Positions 1 to 11,491 of a DNA stretch of 64,000 nucleotides are shown here, piece by piece. The position numbers and the translations under genes are program-made. The stretch comes from Pseudofabraea citricarpa. Lineage: Eukaryota; Ascomycota; Leotiomycetes; Helotiales; Dermateaceae. The notes below the pieces were generated by a model. It saw only the letters and a list, made by a program, of their open reading frames with translations, did no database searches and was not told the DNA's origin. The stretch's first letter is position 1, and each line of letters begins with the position of its first letter. Location: positions 260,501-324,500 of the forward strand of contig JAPWGK010000001.1 in NCBI GenBank assembly GCA_029641185.1, written 5' to 3'.

Positions 1-1847
1 CCAGGGCAGCAAAGTAATGTGCCGGCTGTTTGCACCCAGCCCACCACCCACCACCGAGCAAGTATCGAGTCGTCTTGCTCAGCCAGTGACTGCAGCTAAG
101 CCGGCGGCCGCACCTTCATTATTGCCTGATTGTTGATGATGGTGGTTATTTGCGTCGTGCATGGTCATCGCGTTCCTCCTTCTCTTCCTCCTGATTGAGG
201 CTGGTTGTGCCAGACAGACGCAGACGCAGCGGGCCAACAATTAGGAGCCAACAAGGCCTGAGTGTTGGTGGTGAGTGGTGAATGGTGAGTGGTGAATGGC
301 GAATGGTGCGGGCCCGACAAGCGCGAAACACAGTCACCGGACAATTCTTTGATAAAGTTGCGGTGGTGGTTGTTGTTGTGGTGGTGGTGGTGCTGCTGCT
401 GGGGGTGGTTGATCGCAGCGTGGATGCTGTATGATGGATGATGGATGGATGGATGGATGGATGGATCTTCAGACCGTGATCATGGATGTGAGGCCCCGAA
501 TTATTGACAGGTCGAGGAGGCCAGGGCCAGGGCCAGGTCCAGGGGGCCAGAGGGTCAAGAGTCAAGACTCGAGGCTAGTCTGAACAGGGGGAGAAGCAGA
601 AGCAGAGCAGAGAGAGTTGAGAGTAGAGGGAAGAGGCCCTGAACAAGAGAGGCCAGCCGTTGGACAACATGGTCAGAGATCCCTCGTGCTAGGCTGCTTC
701 GGGGCCCCTGGTCGCGGATTCGCCCCTCCATTGGGATCCCTGCTCTCCTGGGCCGAACGAGACAGAGTAGAGAGACACAGCGAGAGACCCAGTCACGCTG
801 CTGTTTCCCCCCCCTCTCCCCCCGTCGTGAGTGCTCGCCTCTGGGTGAATCCTAGACAAACAACCACCCCGTTATGACTGCGATCCCATTTGAAGATCCC
901 CATCAGGACACGAATTTAGGCAGTCGTTTCGCTGTTTGTTGCCCGAATGCCAATGGGCTGCGGGCTGCGGCTTGGCCTAGGAGAAAAGAATAAGGGCTAT
1001 CACTAACGCAAAATCGTGCGCCCGCCACATCCAGCAAGCCAGCAAGCCAGAAAGCCAACAACAGCAGGCCAGCCTGAGCCAAATTGACTCGTCCGAGGCG
1101 ACGTCGTTGGAGGCGTAGGCGTGGGCGTAGGCGTAGGCGTGTGTGGGTGCTTCTCACTACGGTGTGTGCTGTTGTGTCGTGGGTGCTATGTTCTGTGTGC
1201 TGAGTGAGTGCTGAGTGCTTTGCTGAGTGAGTGCTGTGCGCTATGCGCCAGCCGTGGTGCTCGCTGCTGCCCATGTCCACTCCTCTCCGCTCCCCTCCCC
1301 TCCCCTACCTGCTACAGCCCTGGCGCCTTCAAAGCCCTAGCACTCACTCTCTACCTAGACCCCCTCCTAGGCCCCTAGGGGATTAAATTGTGCGAAGCAG
1401 CGGTCCTGCTTAGGATGCGAGTGGGGGAGCGACTAATATAGGTAGATTAGCACAGGCATTGCAGGCATGCTCCCCTCTTACCACAGAACAAGACAATTCG
1501 GAAGGACGTTAAAGCCTTGAGGCTTGCCTAACACTCTCTGCCCCCCTCCACCTCCCCCCTTGAATGGGAATGTCCTGCCAGGTCAAGGCTCACGAATGAG
1601 AGCTTAGCCCCATACCTAGCCAGCATAAACTCACTGCGTCGGCCCTTGACTACCTTAAACTTCCATAAGTCGTGCTGATCTATGCTATCGACTGATCAGC
1701 ATCGTTCCTCTGCGCATCAAGAGCTTGGGCCTTTAATACTCTTTATTATTTGCTTTTCCTGCCCTCCATCGATCGCCCATACATATCATCTGGACATCTG
1801 ACTTCACCCATAACATCCTCGCCATCCCATCCCAGGAATATGTATCA
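1..1847. other. Low-complexity upstream region of the NDT80-like gene
   Basis: No gene supported. The stretch holds GGT/GTT/GCT triplet runs near 360-405, a TGGA microsatellite at about 432-466, and a GGCGTA hexamer repeat near 1108-1140. Open frames here are repetitive and lack normal protein composition. It most likely contains the promoter and long 5' leader of the gene starting at 1848. A short upstream reading frame begins at 1840, reads five codons and stops at 1855-1857, overlapping the first ATG of the gene. Confidence 0.5.
432..466. repeat. TGGA tetranucleotide microsatellite
   Basis: Near-perfect run of GGAT/TGGA units, visible by eye. It sits in the low-complexity leader and is likely length-polymorphic. 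Confidence 0.8.
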
Positions 1848-3814
1848 ATGTCCCTAACACAATCCATCACCATGGCGAATGCAAAGCCAGAAGACTCGGA
1901 CAGCTCGCTCTGGCAAGGCTATCATATGCCATCGGCTTCTCAGCTACCACCCTTCGACGCAAACTTTCATACCGCGCCATTGAACCTCGCATACCAGGGA
2001 CGGCCTCAGAAGGGAGCTTATCGTTCGATGGATGTCCCATCTTCGAACCATGCCCGGCCGGGTCCTCGAGAAGGAGATTCGATCCTGACTGCTTCCCCGC
2101 CATCATTGAGTTCCCACCACAGCTACCCATCTCTCAAGCGAAGCTTCACCGAAGACGCACACTACGGCGAAGCTGTACATGATTTTCGAGAAGAGGCTCA
2201 GGACCTGCCAAAGCCCACCATCCAGCAGGACCATAGGCTGCTCTCCTTCAGTCGGATCCCAGATAAGAATACGATATTGGACCAACATGGACGAGTGCAG
2301 CAAATTGATCTCCTGGCTCAAATACACGGGATGTTCTTCCTCTCGGAAATGGGTACACCGGGTGTTGATGGAACAGTGCAGCCAGAATTAACCTGCTATC
2401 GACGGAATCTTTTCCAGATATCTGGATCGGTCACGGCGCCGCGGGGATCTCTGTCGTTGATTACAGAGCGGGGAGAGAGGATTGCCATTCTGGGGCTGGA
2501 AGTGATGGTATCCGCTATCGAATCTGTCGATGGCCACAACGTAAAACTGATCGTCATTCCGTGGAAAACTCCACCACCGAATTCTCCGGAGGTCGGACCG
2601 GGTCAGGAGCACGAGCCATCACCTATTCCTTTGCTCCCATATGAAGATGGCAGTCCTGACATCAACAGCGACTACGCAATTTATCCTATTGCATATAGGC
2701 GTCTTCAGTTCAGGATCGCTACGGCGAACAACGGTCGTAGGCGGGAACTTCAACAACACTTTGTCCTGCATTTGAACATTATCGCAAGTTTAGCGAATGG
2801 CCAGAAGGTGGCGGTATGCCAAACGTCGACATCACCAATCGTGGTTCGAGGGCGAAGTCCAAGAAATTTCCAGGCGCGGAAAGAGATTCCTCTCGTTGGA
2901 TCGTCGGCTTCAAGAGGCCAGGCACCCGAATTGCAAGTAGTCTCGACTGTAGCGCCACCAAGACCCGTCTTGAATGTAGAAACAAAAACTGTAAAATCCC
3001 CAGGGACACTTGAACTTCCAAGGGGTCCGTTCACTTTTGACGCCAGCAATCTCACTTCGTCGTCCATGATGATGCGTCAGCAGCAGCAGCAGTGAGTGAA
3101 GCCTCTTTCTTTCCTCTTGAATCTGTAGTCTGGGCGGATTTGCTGTATATTCTGGTGTAGATGGTTATTGGGGTCAGTGAGAAGTATGAATCCTTGCTAA
3201 CTTGAAAACGTAGGACATACCCGTCATGGAATGCATCTCAGCACCAATCTGAGCATAACACCGCATCGACATCAAACTATCAACCACAGAGTGCGGTTCA
3301 GACGGACTACTTGCACGTCAGCCATCCTGACTCAGCATATCCTTCGGGAACGACCATGGTATCAAGCACATCGATGCCAGCTCCGCAGTCAATGGCCCGT
3401 TCACAATACCAGTACTATCCCCCGCCAACAACGTCTCCAAATCCGCTTCCGGTCCGCTATGTTGATAGTAACCCGCGGCCGGCAAAGTCCCCAAGGCATA
3501 TCGGGCCCCCTGATCTGCCTACTAACTCGTATTCTGACTACGGGTCGGCACGGTTTGCACCTGGATATGCTGGTAGTAGCGATGTGGCAGCACCGCTGCA
3601 ATCTTCGCCAATGGTGCAGACGCCAATACAACAGAGAGAATATTTCCCTGCAACGAGCTCGATGCCGATGCAGGCTTGGACAACAGCTGCAGATGCTGCA
3701 GGAATGTATGGCACCAGCATGCCAGCAGGAAATGCCCAACAGTACAATTTCTCAGGCGACTCTCAGTATGTGAAGCACGAGGCAGCACCACATTACACCT
3801 GGAATCCTGTATGA
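1848..3814 (+). CDS. NDT80/PhoG-family transcription factor (XprG/VIB-1-like)
   Basis: DNA-binding regulator of the p53-like NDT80/PhoG fold. In filamentous fungi, XprG and VIB-1 control extracellular protease production, the starvation response and heterokaryon-incompatibility cell death; that is family knowledge. Two exons, 1848-3091 and 3214-3814, give 614 residues. The intron has a GTGAGT donor, a GCTAAC branch site and a TAG acceptor, and it interrupts a poly-Gln stretch. The DNA-binding domain lies at about residues 150-350. It shows the family signatures LTCYRRNLFQISG (about 182), the RRLQFRIAT block (about 283) and SPIVVRGRSPRNF (about 329). The C-terminal third is Pro/Ser/Gln/Tyr-rich, like an activation region. 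The ATG at 1848 is in poor context and overlapped by a short upstream frame; the in-frame ATG at 1872 (context caccATGg) may be the real start. Confident on family, less so on orthology. Confidence 0.88.
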
Positions 3815-4566
3815 TGTCAACCTCGTACAGCCGTGACGAAGATGGGGACACAGCACCAACCTTACTTCTCCAACGCCTAGCTGCCAGCAGCTATTCCAGT
3901 CAGCCAGTCAGTCCCTTGATGGTCCAATCAGGTCGAGTGACCAATATGAGAAGCATGCTTCTCGACGACAGCACGACTCTCCTTTGTCACGCATGTACAT
4001 GAATTTGAATTAGCGCATCCTCTTTTATCCTTTCATAATTCTCGGTGGATCGATTTTTGAGCGATCTGTACAATATTGAACACACGATGAATCCTTTCCA
4101 TGTATAAAGTCTAGGAAGAGTTGGTGGTCAGCGCAGCGCGTGTTTTTCCTTTTGCATATACCATTTTTTGGGTTCGAGGAACGAGAGTGGCACGGTAATG
4201 GGCGGAAGGCGTCTTGAGTCTGAAGCAGGTCGGCGCAACAAGAGGAAAGAAACATATATGAAAGGCTTGGTTTGACATCTTTGAAAGCCGGGAAGACAAA
4301 AAAAGATACCCCCTCATCTAATAGTTTTTGAGTTTAGCACCGCAGTTAGAATAGTTGGAATTGAATTAATGGCACACCACAAGCCTGGAAAAGATGCGGA
4401 GTTGTGTGACGGATTGCCATTTCCTTTCTCGGAAATCATGAAGCCTCGTAACTTCCCGGACTAACCGCGCGGCTGACGCTTATCGGTCCCCGTAATAATT
4501 TCATCGTCTTCCATCAGATTTCCCCGCGGTTTTGTTTTGCGATCATATCACCGACTACGCCCAACC
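3815..4566. other. Intergenic region, no gene seen
   Basis: Holds the presumed 3' UTR of the NDT80-like gene and the promoter of the next gene. I see no supported coding sequence, RNA gene or repeat. Confidence 0.5.
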
Positions 4567-5449
4567 ATGTTTGACCTCCCAGATGCCAAGCGGTAAGTTC
4601 TTGATTATTTATTTCTAGCGGTGGTTTCCCAATTGCTAATTGATCTGTAGAGTGCGCCGCAGCGACCTATACCCGCGCTCACGGTCATCATCTCGCTCCC
4701 GCTCTCCATCCCCACCGGATCCAGCGCTCTATGCCCAGCTACAGTCGCAGCTCGCAGAGATATACGGTCCCCTGCCCTCATCATATCCGGAGCCCGCATC
4801 ATTCCGTGAGCAACGCATAGCTGAGCGGGTTTCGGAAGAAAGGGAAGATCCGGCTGAGGAGGATCAGGTCTTCGAATTCCGACTTTTCTCTACCACCAGC
4901 GCACAAGCGCCAACCGCCATACAAAAGATTACTCTTGATGAGGAGGATTTAGGGGATGGCGCTTTTGTGCTACCGCAGAGAGACTTGGCGTATTATGTTG
5001 TGGGCAAGGCTGAAGGAGAACGGAAGCGCGGGTTTGAGGTGATGGCGCTCTCGGGGGAGGATGTCTTGCGAGGAAGGGAGAGGAGGCATTGGGGTCTTGA
5101 GGTTCCGTGGCGAGTTCGGGTTTTGAAAGTACAAGGGAAATCTAAAGGTGATAAGATCATAGCGATTGAGGGAGATGAGGAGAAGAGGAAACGACCTGGA
5201 AAAAAGCGGAGAATTATTTTGCGAGAGAAAAAGAAGATCAGAGATAAGATTGAAGAGCAAAGGAGGATTGAAAGAGAGAAGAAAGAAGAAACAGAAAAGG
5301 ACAAACGCACGAGGAGGAATAGGGAGAAGAAAGTCAAGAGGAAGGCTAAGGAGAAGGCTAAGAAGGCAGGTGGTGGTGAAAATGAGATTTCGATCATAGA
5401 TAATACAGAAGCTCCTGGTAGCTCTGTGGATGGGATGGATGTAGATTAG
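4567..5449 (+). CDS. Small fungal protein with basic coiled C-terminus (DUF2011-like)
   Basis: Two exons, 4567-4592 and 4651-5449, give 274 residues. The start is the ATG opening MFDLPDAKR. The intron has a GTAAGT donor and a TGCTAAT branch site. After an Arg/Ser-rich run (about residues 12-24) comes a short conserved-looking segment (LAEIYGPLPSSYPEPASFREQR). A central globular part follows, including FEFRLFST and RDLAYYVVGKAEGERKRGFE. The last 90 residues are almost entirely Lys/Arg/Glu, helix-forming and probably coiled coil, ending in an acidic tail. This resembles the uncharacterised fungal DUF2011 family of nuclear proteins. Function is unknown. The lysine-rich tail and RS run suggest a nuclear or nucleolar location, by inference only. 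Confidence 0.75.
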
Positions 5450-7374
5450 ACTAATGACTAAAGTAATCAAACAACATCTAACTAATCTTACAGTATCCGT
5501 TTGGTCAAGAAGTGCAAAAGTCACGGTTGTTAGTCTTGTTTTCCCAAATTTCGAATGGAGGGATGATACAAGGTTACAGGCTGATATTACTACCATACAC
5601 TACGTTCTCTCCATCAACTTCCATGCTCTATCTAGGTATATATCTCGTATGAGGATAAAACAGACTCATTCTCAGCTTTCCTTCTGGGAATAAACATGCC
5701 TATTCTTTACGACAATGTAGAATGGAATGGGGGTCGAACAGTCAAAGCAGACTATTCTTGCTCGCTTAATTAGCAATAAGTTTGGAATCCATTAGCCAGC
5801 AAGCAGCATAGAGTAGCAGTAATGCGTAAAGGAGAAGAGGTTTTCGAGGTTGAGATTTGATATCGGAAAGGTAGTCGCTATGTAAAGTAGATGATAGAGT
5901 GACCGGGCTCGTTGGTTGGAAATTGTGGTTTCGTGATGCTAATGTTTTGCTTGAGGATCTGACGGCGAATTGTAGAAAGTTCAAAGTGCAGGTTCAAGGC
6001 TCGCATTTTGGAGCAGCGCAGACACTCCTAGGGAGTGCATAGTGGTCGCCACAGGCTGTTCTTGACTATTGCCTTTCAAGTAACATCTGTAGACAATTCA
6101 TGGGCTAGTCTTGGTAGCTGTAGACACATCAAGAATACAATTCAATTAAACTACGAGAAAATATAAATCTAAGGTGTTCAATATATTAATTATTGTCAGC
6201 TGCATATCTACCCCATTTGCGGGGAAGGATAAATGAACCCTTTTCTCTTTAGGGCAGTTATTTCACTACTTTTTGACCCTCAGCATTCATACTTCGAAAC
6301 TCTCCATCTTCAATATCATCCGGATGCAAATCCCCTGGCTGAGACCGACTATGTATAATCCAACTGAAGAAGAAACAACAAATGGTGAGAGTTACCTCGC
6401 TTAGCCCACATTATTACCACCAAACAGCCAATGGGAGGAAGTCCGACAGACCGGAGAATATGATCCTAGCGAGCCCTCTACCCAGCACTGTATTCGCTCC
6501 GGAGAAAAGGATGATACAATCTCGATCCACAATGAAAAACACAGGCATATTTGATGTTTAGAACCGTACTATTTACCCGGAGCAGTCATCCGGAACACGA
6601 GCTCAAACATCTCACTATCAAGTATTCCCTCTTGTAGTGATATAGTGTCCACTTTGTTCTTTTTTTATTCTCCCGGCAGAATAAGGTCAAGGGGGGCAAG
6701 GGGATGTGGAATCAATGAAGAATACTTTTGATCCTTGTCGGAATCTGTGGGGATTTCGATAGATGATTGTGACGAGGGTTTAAACGAAGTTAGACCTCCA
6801 AATAGACCGTTTATTTTTATGGGCCTTGGCCGACAAACGTTTTAGACACATGCATGGGTTTGGAAAGAGCACCAATAATATTAAATTTGATTATGGTGAG
6901 TAATCAGCTGTTCCCTAATCACTTCACTTTCACCTCAAACGGTCCCCGTGAACCTCGGTGTAAGTACCCCGTAGAAGGGTGGTATGTTTAATTGTTGGTA
7001 AAATCAGTCCGAACCACACGATCTGATGCGCTGGCGCCATCAATTCTTTTCAACCGAACAGATATATTGTGATTTCGTTTGCCAGAAGCTAAAATCAGAC
7101 GGCTATGTCTGCATTAAAAAGCTTAAGTAACTGAAATAGGAGAATCATAAGAGCCATTTGCACGGTATATTCCAAGGGAACGAGAAAACAATCTCTTTCA
7201 CCACAATGGTTTATTTAGAGAGCTATCGCATAACTCATCAGAAGTCTAACAAATCTTCTTAGGTTTTGTATACACGTGATATAAGCGCCCACCTTATCTA
7301 TGCCAACCTTCCTCTAACACTTCGTCATATCATCTCCCACAATAAACCGACCAGCTACATTTCCACCTTAGAGA
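5450..7374. other. Intergenic region, about 1.9 kb, no gene seen
   Basis: Open frames here are short, overlap the flanking transcripts and lack protein-like composition. The sequence becomes moderately AT-rich. It probably includes the F-box gene promoter near 7200-7370. No repeat stood out. Confidence 0.45.
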
Positions 7375-8866
7375 ATGAAGATACTTTCACTACTGGAACT
7401 GGATGACAACCTTCTATATGAGGTGTTTTTGGAACTTATTAATGATCAATCTAGCCTCTTGAGGTTGTCCTTGGCCTCACGACGATGCAGTGAACATGTT
7501 CGGCCTATTCTCTTCCGACATCTACACAGATTTAGTCCACATACTCTGAAGCCTATCGCAATTGATTCTCGTACTATTAGTCTCATTTGTCGCAGTCTCG
7601 AACAACGTCCGAGTTTGGCACCTCAAGTTCAGTCAATCTTTCTTAAATCACAACCATACAATGAGGAAACCCGACAGAGAATCAATGTACTATTGCCGAA
7701 CCTGACTGGCCTCAAGTCTCTTTCAGTTTCTATCGGCGGTGAAGTGATGCCTTTTAGTACGAATTTACTAGAAATAAATCCTTCTGGTAGTCTATTAGAG
7801 CTTGATCTGGGTAGCTCAAAAGTCAAAGTCAATGATCTACTTAGCTTCATTTTTCGCCACATCTTAAGAGTTCTCTCTGTCCAAAATGTCGATCTTCCAT
7901 TTGACAGTAATGCTCTGGAGATAATTCGCCAGAATATTTGTCAAATCAGAAAGCTAAATCTTGGCAATGACCCCAAATGGCTTGGGTTTCATTTGCAGAT
8001 GTCTACCCTGGCCACATTTCTGAATCGCACAAAGAATTTGCAGAAGTTATCTTGCAGAATTCCGGCTAGAGCTGAAGAGATTGGTAGGAACCGGCCCTAT
8101 TATATGATGAGTAATGAGCTCTCGCCAAAAGAAGTGGAACAATCGCTACATTGTATTTCGAGTACCCTCGTAGAATTGGATATCGGAGGAGGTGCAGAAA
8201 AGTGGCCAAGTCATGATGGCTCAAGACTGGATTTCAGAGAATTTACCGCTTTGAAAAAGGCAAGCGTTGCATCTCGATTATTCTTCAAGAGCCCTATCCC
8301 TCTACAATCCGAGAATGACTGTTCCCGGGAAGGGCTCTACAAATTGTTACCCCCGAAACTTGAATACTTCAAGGTAAGCATTGTGGCATGGCTTTTATGT
8401 TACCTGTCACTAATCTCGCAGTTACCAGATATATTTTGAATTCAATAGTGCTTTTATCTCCTTGGATCCTCCAATTAGTTGGGAAACTAGAGACAAAGTC
8501 GGCTTTCATCCCGACATGAAGCCGTGGACATATCGATGGTGTCTGGAAATTGCTGAAAATAAAACTGCGAATTTCCCTCACCTAGAAACATTTAAGATAG
8601 TAGAGGAGCTACATAGAAGACGCCCTCATGGACTTTTGCTTGAATTGCCGGTTGGAATATCAAGCTTGTTTGATTCTAACCATATCAAGTTTTCTATTCA
8701 GTGCCGAGGACCTAACCCCGGCTGCAATGGGCGAGTTATTAGTCAACGGTACTCGAGGTAAGTAATGAGAATAGGATATAAGCCTTTACCACTGTGTATT
8801 GCTAGGTTTCATCGTATGCGACTTTTAGATGTTCCCTTCGGCACTATTTGGAAACATGCTCTTTAA
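7375..8866 (+). CDS. F-box protein with leucine-rich body
   Basis: Probable substrate receptor of an SCF ubiquitin ligase. Three exons, 7375-8373, 8429-8757 and 8806-8866, give 462 residues. Intron 1 uses GTAAGC, a CACTAAT branch site and acceptor ccag at 8428; the nearer AG at 8421 would cause an immediate stop. Intron 2 uses GTAAGT and GCTAG. The N-terminus (LELDDNLLYEVFLELI then SLASRRCSEHVRPILFRHL) fits the F-box consensus of a leucine-rich helix followed by an R-x-C-x-x-x-x-P-x-L-F motif. The remainder is a series of Leu-rich segments like the irregular repeats of fungal F-box proteins. The target is unknown. It belongs to a large, fast-evolving fungal family, so an orthologue name would be unsafe. 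Confidence 0.75.
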
Positions 8867-9235
8867 TGAATGGAAAAGAAAAGTCGAGATTTGCTAAGCC
8901 AATAATACCAAAAACAGGATAACATGATGTCCAACTGCTTTGTAATTGCCTAGCATATTTTATCACAAGTAATGTATTATATGTAGTTACTATATCTTCT
9001 TTATTTCAAGAGTTCAGTACAATCAGAAGTCCTTCATATTTTTCAAGTTTTGGTTTCATAGCTTGTGTTGATTTAGGTAGATATCTGTAGACTACTTGCG
9101 ATTTCTCATAGAACCGAGTTCGTGTGAAGTATTGAAACACTTGATCTATGTGCCTATAACACCAGAACTTGGCGCCGCGACCTAATTACTTGAGCCAAAG
9201 CTTATCAGTATCTTTCCACATAGCCTGACCGTTGT
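8867..9235. other. Intergenic region between convergent genes
   Basis: AT-rich spacer between the 3' ends of the F-box gene and the metallopeptidase gene. It presumably holds both 3' UTRs. Nothing else seen. Confidence 0.45.
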
Positions 9236-10531
9236 CTATGACTTCGTACTCTGCCGCGTTAGGAGAGAGTCGTCATATATAAGATCCCCATTATGTGCTT
9301 CCTGATCATCATCGGGGAGACGAAATCCTCTATCGGCAAGAACTGCAAGGAAACCAAAGTAGGTAAAGCTGTCAGCATTGATTGTTGCATCCAACTTCTC
9401 TAGATCTTGCAAAGCTTCCCATCCGATTGCCTCTGACCCGTCATCAAGTTCAATGTCCAAGGCTAATAAATATATGGTCAGCCTGTTTAGTACCACGAAT
9501 TGAGAAGCAGCTAGCACTCACTATCAAAATAAGGACTCCAATGGGTAAGCTAAAAGCCTATTAGTGAATGACAACCAATGCCCTCGAAAATGTCTTACTT
9601 CATGAAGCAATGTCAAGCTTGACATGGCTTGTCCAAGGATATGTACGGCACCCTTTTGCGTAAGATCAGTTCCCTCAGGAAAGTTTGTTGTTGCTTGTAT
9701 ATTTTGAGAAAGGGGAAGGTCGCAAAGCTTCACATATTTTAGCATATAGCAGAAGTTCTAGTAGCAGTTGGGTGCTGTAAAAAGAACTTACTGTGATTGT
9801 TGCACGCAGTCCATTCTGATTATCATACCTTGGATCCGGCGTCGGCTTAAAATAAGTTTCTCCCATCGTTCCTTCATCCTTACAGCCCACCGTATCTACA
9901 CCTCTACGAATCCCATTTATCTTGTCTTCCCATTCTTGGTCCTCTCCTAGCGTCTTTTGCGAATTGGGAACAGGTTGTGGTTCATCGACTGGCACAATGA
10001 TATCGGGAACAAGTGTCCATCGAAATCCTGGTCCATAATCATCATCATCGCAGTAGAAGCGGATTTCGGATTGCACATGGTCGTTCGTCTGTTCCATTTC
10101 CATGATGCCTTTGTATATATCTGCTCCGAGTCAGGGAAATGAAGATCATCATTAGACTGTGCAACAAATTGGAACTTACGAAAAACTGACTCTTTAATAG
10201 TGTCATCATCTCGTCGTCCTTTGAAGATTCTTTGAGAGTATGATTCCGCCAGATTGTCCGACGGATCCTGGAGTCGTTCATAGGCTCGTTTTGCAAAATT
10301 AATCGCTTCGCCGAGGGCATCGTGGAACCTGGCTGCCCTATTTTCACCACCTGCAAACCGGTCTATCGAGCAAGATTGATCGACCCAGTAGGTCAATTGT
10401 TCGAATTCATCATCCGATGATGGTGGGCTTTCAGCAGCCCGAGCAAATCTTGTGGATAAGACAAACAAGCCAGCTACAATAACTCTTGAGAAATACATGA
10501 CTGAAGCAAAGTCAAACGTTTTGAGATGCAT
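9236..10531 (-). CDS. Secreted Asp-zincin-like (M35-type) metallopeptidase
   Basis: Putative secreted zinc endopeptidase. Five exons on the minus strand (10531-10180, 10120-9792, 9727-9599, 9549-9522, 9462-9236) give 354 residues. Every phase closes. The N-terminus has a hydrophobic signal sequence ending near STRFARA; an internal ATG at 10498 gives a more typical signal peptide. The zinc motif HELTH (about 269-273) is created by splicing: H-E ends exon 3 and L-T-H begins the 28-nt exon 4. Downstream, the NADSFTYFG segment (about 308-316) matches the conserved NAD-x-[YF]-x-x-F-[AG] block of fungal M35-like putative peptidases. An Asp in the DDGSEAIGWEAL stretch is the candidate third zinc ligand. 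The intron 2 acceptor (AAG) is weaker than usual but gives the expected frame. It is divergent from the secreted protein at 11492. Confidence 0.8.
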
Positions 10532-11491
10532 ACGAAGAACTGACAGAGTTTGATAGGGGCCGTGTTGACTTTTGAAATAATCAAAAGCGTATCAGTTTAT
10601 ATACGTTTTAAATCCCACCTTTAGGACCTTTCGCTGTCATGAATTTCGATTCTGGACAAGCGGGCTGCAGTATTGGTTAGCACTGCCTCAAACTAATTAT
10701 AAAGTAATTCGATAACATAGAATGAATCCAAGCTGTGTAGCAGTCAAGGGTACATTGAGCAAGATTCCAGCTGAAAGGTCGGTCTTCACAAAATTAGGAC
10801 TGGCAAGGAAGTCGCAAGGCAGCACGGTTACGTCACAACTCGTCTACATCTCTTTTGGGTCTTTATTTTATTAAATATAGGCTCAGGTTGTATGCCTTAC
10901 CATATGCTATCATCTAACAATAGTAAAGACTTTTGGCAGAATTGTTTCCCTGCACTTATTCACTCTGTGCAAGAAAGTATGATGAAATCAGCCCGGTTGG
11001 GTGCCGGGCAGTGTGCTGAAGATGCCCATTTGATATATGTATGCCACGCAAATAGGAAGTTGAAACACCGCCAAGATGAATTAAACAGTCTCTCGGGTCT
11101 CAATTCACTTGATATTTGGGTAAATAGAGAGCCTTGCAGATTGATGTTGGTCGCTATTTTAGCGACGTCGAAGGAAGTTGGACATCTCGGCTACATGATT
11201 GGTTGATGTTCTAGGCCTCGTGCATGACATTGGGGCCAGAAGATTTGTGGCCTATCCGCGCTTAAGCACGCTCTTCAGCCTTGCTAAATTGGTTCATTGA
11301 ACATCACTGCGCCTTCCAAGATTGTTGTTACTCTTGTCTTTTTCTAGAGGCCTCCAGGTATGATTCATGAACAGATGACATCTTGTGAGTGTTGGGTTCT
11401 TATTATTTAATTCCCATTGATGATCCACGATTTTCTCATCTCAAGAAAGTCTACAACATTTCATTCTTTTGAAAAAATATCCATCCTGACA
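10532..11491. promoter_or_regulatory. Divergent intergenic region between two secreted-protein genes
   Basis: This 960-bp spacer separates the start codons of the metallopeptidase (minus) and the cysteine-rich secreted protein (plus). An open frame at about 10892-11206 is compositionally unconvincing and was not called. Co-regulation is possible but inferred only from orientation. Confidence 0.4.

Noticed and set aside
146..565. Minus-strand open frame of 139 codons
   Set aside because: Composition is driven by microsatellites (poly-Thr, repeated Pro-Trp, His-Pro-Ser runs); no real protein features.
4970..5596. Long minus-strand frame antisense to the lysine-rich gene
   Set aside because: It is the Phe/Leu/Ser-rich complement of Lys/Glu codons in the real gene.
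10892..11206. Plus-strand frame of 104 codons between the two secreted-protein genes
   Set aside because: No domain, no signal peptide and no splice support; most likely upstream noncoding sequence.
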